DNA from: Pseudomonas denitrificans (nom. rej.)
GTDB taxonomy: Bacteria; Pseudomonadota; Gammaproteobacteria; Pseudomonadales; Pseudomonadaceae
Direction of reading: 5' to 3'
DNA: 64,000 nt
NCBI RefSeq assembly: GCF_008807415.1
Contig: NZ_CP043626.1
Span: 5,432,501-5,496,500 of the forward strand
The position numbers and the translations under genes were made by a program. Of the stretch, positions 60,396 through 64,000 are shown piece by piece (within the stretch, counting starts at the first letter, position 1; each line of letters starts with the position of its first letter). Below the pieces are notes generated by a model that did no database searches, had not been told where the DNA came from, and saw only the letters and a program-made list of their open reading frames with translations.

Positions 60396-61703
60396 TCAGT
60401 CGGTGGTGATCTTCGAGTGCTTCTGGGTGTCCTTCATGGTCACGTAGACCAGCAGCGAGCAGGCGATGCACGCGGTGACGTACCAGTAGAAGCCGCTCTC
60501 CATGCCGATGCTCTTGAACCACAGCGCCACGTACTCGGCGGTGCCGCCGAAGATGGATACGGTCAGCGCGTACGGCAGACCCACGCCCAGGGCGCGGATT
60601 TCGGTGGGGAACAGCTCGGCCTTCACCACGGCGTTGATCGAGGTGTAGCCGCTGACGATGACCAGCGCGGCCATGATCAGGAAGAACGCGCCCCACCAGG
60701 TGTCGATGGTGTGCAGGGTGCTGAGGATCGGGTAGGTGAAAATGGTGCCCAGTACGCCGAAGGCGATCAGGATCGGGCGACGACCGATCTTGTCCGACAG
60801 GGCGCCGACGATGGGCTGCAGCAGCATGAACAGGAACAGGGTGGCCGCCGAGATCATGGTGGAGTCGTTCTTGCTCATCCCCACCGTGTTCACCAGGTAC
60901 TTCTGCATGTAGGTGGTGTAGGTGTAGAAGGCCAGGGTGCCGCCCATGGTCAGGCCGACCACGGTCAGGACTTCCTTGGGATGGCGCATCAGCGAGCGCA
61001 TCAGGCTTTCCTTGGGCTCTTCCTTCTTGGTGGTGAAGGACTCGGTCTCTTCCATGCCGCGACGCAGGAACATGGCGACGACCGCGCACAGCGCGCCGAT
61101 GAAGAACGGCACACGCCAGCCCCAGCTTTCCAGCTGCTCGGTGGTCAGGGTCTGCTGCAGCACGATCAGCACTGCCAGGGCGATGAGCTGGCCGGAGATC
61201 AGGGTCACGTACTGGAAGCTGGAGAAGAAGCCGCGCTGCTCCTTGTTGGCCATCTCGCTCAGGTAGGTAGCGGAGGTGCCATATTCGCCGCCGACCGACA
61301 GGCCCTGCAGCAGGCGCGCGAGCACCAGCAGGATGGGGGCGCCGACGCCGATGGTTTCATAGCTGGGGGTCAGGGCGATGATCAGCGAGCCGAAGCACAT
61401 CAGCAGGACCGAGGCCAGCAGCGCCGCCTTGCGGCCCTTGCGGTCGGCGTAGATACCCATCAGCCAGCCGCCGATCGGGCGCATCAGGAAGCCCACGGCG
61501 AAGATCGCGGCGGTGTTCAGCAGCTGGGCGGTCATGTCGCCCTGGGGGAAGAACGCCTTGGCGAAGTACAGCGAGAAGGCGGCATAGACGTACCAGTCGT
61601 ACCACTCGACCAGGTTGCCGACCGAACCACTGAAGATCGACTTGATGCGCTGGGAAGTCGTGCGGGGTGCGGCAGAAGCGGAGACGGCGCTTGCGCTATC
61701 CAT
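60396..61703 (-). CDS. kgtP: MFS proton symporter, alpha-ketoglutarate permease-like
   Basis: 435 residues, 12 helices. SGSVGNLVEWYDWYVYAAF is the MHS-family (metabolite:H+ symporter) start, GIYADRKGRKAALL is MFS motif A, and LLQGLSVGGEYGTSATYLSEMA is the second MHS block. Closest well-known relatives transport alpha-ketoglutarate, shikimate or dicarboxylates. The specific substrate is inferred only from family. AGAGGAATACCC precedes the ATG. Divergent to nothing nearby. The 290-base gap 61704-61993 before the AraC gene holds no gene. Confidence 0.88.
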   Translation of the reverse strand: MDSASAVSASAAPRTTSQRIKSIFSGSVGNLVEWYDWYVYAAFSLYFAKAFFPQGDMTAQLLNTAAIFAVGFLMRPIGGWLMGIYADRKGRKAALLASVLLMCFGSLIIALTPSYETIGVGAPILLVLARLLQGLSVGGEYGTSATYLSEMANKEQRGFFSSFQYVTLISGQLIALAVLIVLQQTLTTEQLESWGWRVPFFIGALCAVVAMFLRRGMEETESFTTKKEEPKESLMRSLMRHPKEVLTVVGLTMGGTLAFYTYTTYMQKYLVNTVGMSKNDSTMISAATLFLFMLLQPIVGALSDKIGRRPILIAFGVLGTIFTYPILSTLHTIDTWWGAFFLIMAALVIVSGYTSINAVVKAELFPTEIRALGVGLPYALTVSIFGGTAEYVALWFKSIGMESGFYWYVTACIACSLLVYVTMKDTQKHSKITTD

Positions 61704-61993
61704 GGGTATTCCTCTTGTCGTTGTTGTCGTCAGGCGTGCGGACTACTCGAAACGTCACGCCGGCGCGCCGCGAGGGCGGCGCAGTGTCGAGGGCGATAGC
61801 AGGCAGCGTGCCAAGGCGCGAAAGCCGCGTGGCACAAGGGTTTCAGCTGATTTTAAAGTATGGGGGCAGGCGAAGCGGCGCCTATCAGGGCGGGCACTGA
61901 GCGGAAATCCGCCGACGCACAAGAGGTGCCTCGGCGTGGGCTCGGTGCGCAATTCAGCCAATCGCGGACGGAGTCGGTATCCGCCGGCACGGT

Positions 61994-62791
61994 CTACCGC
62001 TGGCGGAACAGATCCCCCGGCGTGAAGCCGAACAACCCCTTGAACGACGCGATATATGCCGAGGTCGAGTCATACCCGCAATCCAGCGCCGCCGCCGTCA
62101 CGCTATCGCCGGCCTCGAGCGAGCCGAGGGAGGCGAGCAGGCGCTGGCGCTGGCGCCACAGGCGGAAGGTCATCCCGGTTTCGCGCTGGAACAGCCGCGA
62201 CAGGGTCTTCTCCGAGGTGCCGATGCGCTGCGCCCAGTCGCCCAGGGTGTGGCTGTCGGTGGGGTGGTCGATCAGTGTCTGGCACAACTGCAGCAGCCGG
62301 GCCTCCTGTGGCATCGGCAGGGAGAAGGCGACTTCCGGCAGGTCGCGCAGCTGGTCCAGCAGCACTTCCACCAGCCGTGATTCGGCGCTGTCGCCCTGTG
62401 GATAATCCACCGGCAGCTCGCAGAAGCTCTTGATCAGCTCGCGCGCCAGCGGCGTCACCTCCAGCACCCGGCAGCGGTCCGGCGCCCATCGGCAGGCGTC
62501 GTCGCGGATGTACAGGCTGCGCATTTCCGCCTGGGTCGAGGTCACCACTTCATGGTCGAGGAAGGCCGGAATCCAGATCGCCCGCTGCGGCGGCGCGAAG
62601 AAGCTGCCTTCGGCCGTGTGTACACCCAGCACTCCGGTGATGGCGTAGGACAACTGCACCCAGGCGTGATGGTGCCTGCTGGTCCAGGAACCCGCGCGCA
62701 AACGCTCGGCGCGCGCATAGACCGGCCGCGGCAGGCGGTCGAGCACCGGGATCAGGCGTTGCAGTTCGGGAGCTTGTCCTTTCATCGGCAT
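61994..62791 (-). CDS. AraC family transcriptional regulator
   Basis: 265 residues. N-terminal cupin-like sensor (SRHHHAWVQLSYAITGVLGV, PQRAIWIPAFLDHEV), then the AraC DNA-binding domain with HTLGDWAQRIGTSEKTLSRLFQRETGMTF as the first helix-turn-helix (pieces: TSEKTLSRLFQRE) and AALDCGYDSTSAYIASFKGLFGFTPGDLF as the second. NimR/YdeC-type family. The likely target is the MFS gene downstream or the porin gene divergent from it, but that is inference. ATG at 62791 or 62785. No clear ribosome site for either. Confidence 0.88.
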   Translation of the reverse strand: MPMKGQAPELQRLIPVLDRLPRPVYARAERLRAGSWTSRHHHAWVQLSYAITGVLGVHTAEGSFFAPPQRAIWIPAFLDHEVVTSTQAEMRSLYIRDDACRWAPDRCRVLEVTPLARELIKSFCELPVDYPQGDSAESRLVEVLLDQLRDLPEVAFSLPMPQEARLLQLCQTLIDHPTDSHTLGDWAQRIGTSEKTLSRLFQRETGMTFRLWRQRQRLLASLGSLEAGDSVTAAALDCGYDSTSAYIASFKGLFGFTPGDLFRQR

Positions 62792-63362
62792 AGCTTGGGA
62801 AAATATCGCTGGAGAATCGAAGTCTGGCAGGCCGCCCCGTCCACCTCAAGCCGGATCAGAGCCGTTGCCGACGTGAACGGCGGCGTTCGAACCCTGAAGG
62901 AAGCATCCCACAGCTCGACCGCCGGGCGGCCCGAGTCACTCTGACAGGTGTGGAGAAGGCCCTTGTCTGGCATTATCCGCGCCCGGAAAAACGCGTGGTG
63001 TGTTCCGACGGCTGTTGTGTAGATTTCCTACAAGATAGTTGTATACACAATTTGTGTTGATTCGTTTCAACACAGGTTTGTCATGTATCCAATCTTCTGG
63101 TCGGCGATCGCCATTGCAGTGCTTCCTGTTGGGGCCGATGCCCTCCAAACAGGCGAAGTTGTCCTGTGAGTCAGGAAATGGCCCGTCCCGTGCACCTGCG
63201 TCTTCCCTGCCAAAGGAGCGGACCTTAAGGGGTTCGTCATAAAAGTGGAACATCTGGTCAGGATTGGCGCCAATCTTGCTTTTCCTCGCCAGGCCTGACC
63301 GACCGGACAGGTTCCACCGACAATTAAAAACGCAACACGACTGCACTGATTAGGAGCAACGC
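62792..63362. promoter_or_regulatory. AT-rich regulatory region upstream of the Tsx-like porin gene
   Basis: 571 bases with no gene. It holds TTGTATACA (63039-63047, core TGTATACA), the palindrome CACAA-T-TTGTG (63046-63056), TCCTG/CAGGA arms near 63164-63178, and a perfect 14-base palindrome GATTGGCGCCAATC (63262-63275). Together they suggest several bound regulators of a rightward promoter for the porin gene. The start codon at 63363 is preceded by TTAGGAGCA, a good ribosome site. Confidence 0.5.
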
Positions 63363-64000
63363 ATGACTCGCACTCTCGCATCCCTGCTGCTCGCCGGCGG
63401 GCTGCTCGCGGCCGGGCAGGCCATGGCTGGCGGTGAAGACCTGACCCCGGCGCCGGCTTCCAATGACGGCCCGCTGATCTGGCACAACGAAAGCCTGACC
63501 TACCTGTGGGGCAAGAACTTCAAGGTAGACCCGCCGATCCAGCAGACCTTCACCTTCGAGAGCGCGAGCGCCTGGACCTGGGGCGACATCTGGTTCTTCG
63601 TCGACCAGATCAACTACAACGGCAAGGAAAGCGCCACCAACGGCAAGAACACCTACTACGGTGAGTTCAGCCCGCGCCTGTCGTTCGGCAAGATCACCGG
63701 CACCGACCTGTCCTTCGGTCCGGTCAAGGACGTGCTGCTGGCAACCACCTACGAGTTCGGCGAAGGCGATGTCGAGTCCTACCTGGTCGGTCCGGGCTTC
63801 GACCTGGCGCTGCCGGGCTTCGATTACTTCCAGCTGAACTTCTACTACCGCAAGCCCGACGGCAACCGCGTGCCGTCCGGCGCCTGGCAGATTACCCCGG
63901 CCTGGGCCATTACCTTCCCGGTGGGCAACTCCGACATCCTGTTCGACGGCTTCATGGACTGGGTCGTGAACAACAAGGACGCCAGCTCCAGCCACCGCAA
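63363..64000 (+). CDS. Tsx/OmpK-like outer-membrane channel, 3' end cut by the window
   Basis: 212 codons are present and the frame is open to the last base. The signal peptide ends near GQAMA. The mature protein opens GGEDLTPAPASNDG, then a series of amphipathic beta-strands (LIWHNESLTYLWGKNF, ASAWTWGDIWFFVDQINY, TYYGEFSPRLSFGKI, VLLATTYEFGEGD) with many aromatics, the pattern of the Tsx/OmpK (nucleoside-specific channel) family. It probably moves nucleosides or similar small molecules through the outer membrane. The next bases after 64000 are needed to complete it. Placed near the purine deaminase, which is suggestive. Confidence 0.82.
   Translation, partial: MTRTLASLLLAGGLLAAGQAMAGGEDLTPAPASNDGPLIWHNESLTYLWGKNFKVDPPIQQTFTFESASAWTWGDIWFFVDQINYNGKESATNGKNTYYGEFSPRLSFGKITGTDLSFGPVKDVLLATTYEFGEGDVESYLVGPGFDLALPGFDYFQLNFYYRKPDGNRVPSGAWQITPAWAITFPVGNSDILFDGFMDWVVNNKDASSSHR

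Noticed and set aside
62936..63346. 136-residue minus-strand frame in the porin upstream region
   Set aside because: Unusual composition, no start signal, and the region is AT-rich with palindromes as expected of a promoter.

Overview
The window is a high-GC bacterial chromosome segment from a Pseudomonas of the P. aeruginosa lineage. P. nitroreducens, P. citronellolis and P. knackmussii are the kind of relatives I would expect, but the species is not determinable here. The assignment rests on blocks of genes in an order typical of that lineage: wbpX-wbpY-wbpZ of the common polysaccharide antigen, pntAA-pntAB-pntB, the caa3-type cytochrome oxidase and heme A cluster, bauR/bauABC, siaABCD, and the Che2 chemotaxis cluster with Aer2/McpB and a CttP-like receptor. 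No rRNA, tRNA or CRISPR array was recognised. The window opens inside wbpX and closes inside a Tsx/OmpK-like outer-membrane channel gene.

Layout: 1-2847 holds A-band LPS glycosyltransferases. 2920-4980 holds a DUF1127 protein and an acetate CoA-transferase/hydrolase. 5168-8101 holds the proton-translocating transhydrogenase. 8716-17397 is the cytochrome c oxidase block: ctaC, ctaD, ctaG and ctaE, then SURF1, a hypothetical protein, ctaA, ctaB and SCO/SenC, covering subunits, heme A synthesis and copper delivery. 17815-23386 holds a hypothetical protein, a SulP transporter with a beta-carbonic anhydrase, a TerB-like protein and a radical SAM protein. 23600-31624 holds a PiT phosphate transporter, a RelBE-type toxin-antitoxin pair, PrlC, a gamma-carbonic-anhydrase-like protein, a lipoprotein, a zinc-knuckle/L7-L12-like protein and a HAD phosphatase. 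31858-36886 is a LysR-linked catabolic cluster (flavin monooxygenase, RidA, DUF1028, M20 deacylase), followed by the divergent bauABC operon. 40406-41810 is a small AT-richer accessory island with a DUF6232 protein, an orphan YefM antitoxin and a BRO-N antirepressor preceded by a predicted C4 antisense RNA. 42182-44653 holds housekeeping and hypothetical genes. 44709-48450 is siaDCBA. 48641-57554 is the Che2 cluster. 57957-63362 holds an 8-oxoguanine/guanine deaminase, an SDR, an alpha-ketoglutarate-type MFS permease and an AraC regulator.

Two points stand out. First, four conserved genes (wbpZ, ctaE, cheB2, the deaminase) are each broken by what reads as one missing base in a short G/C run, and a fifth such event would explain an unusual lipoprotein fusion at 30354-30358. 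This looks like systematic single-base loss in the assembly more than biology, although wbpZ could be a real phase-variable or decayed gene. Second, the C4-RNA/BRO-N module at 41355-42050 has two loop sequences (8 and 7 nt) perfectly complementary to the BRO-N ribosome-binding region, and a second copy of both target motifs lies upstream. It is laid out like the phage P1/P7 immI circuit but stands alone without other phage genes. Pseudomonas-type inverted repeats of at least three families sit in several intergenic gaps.
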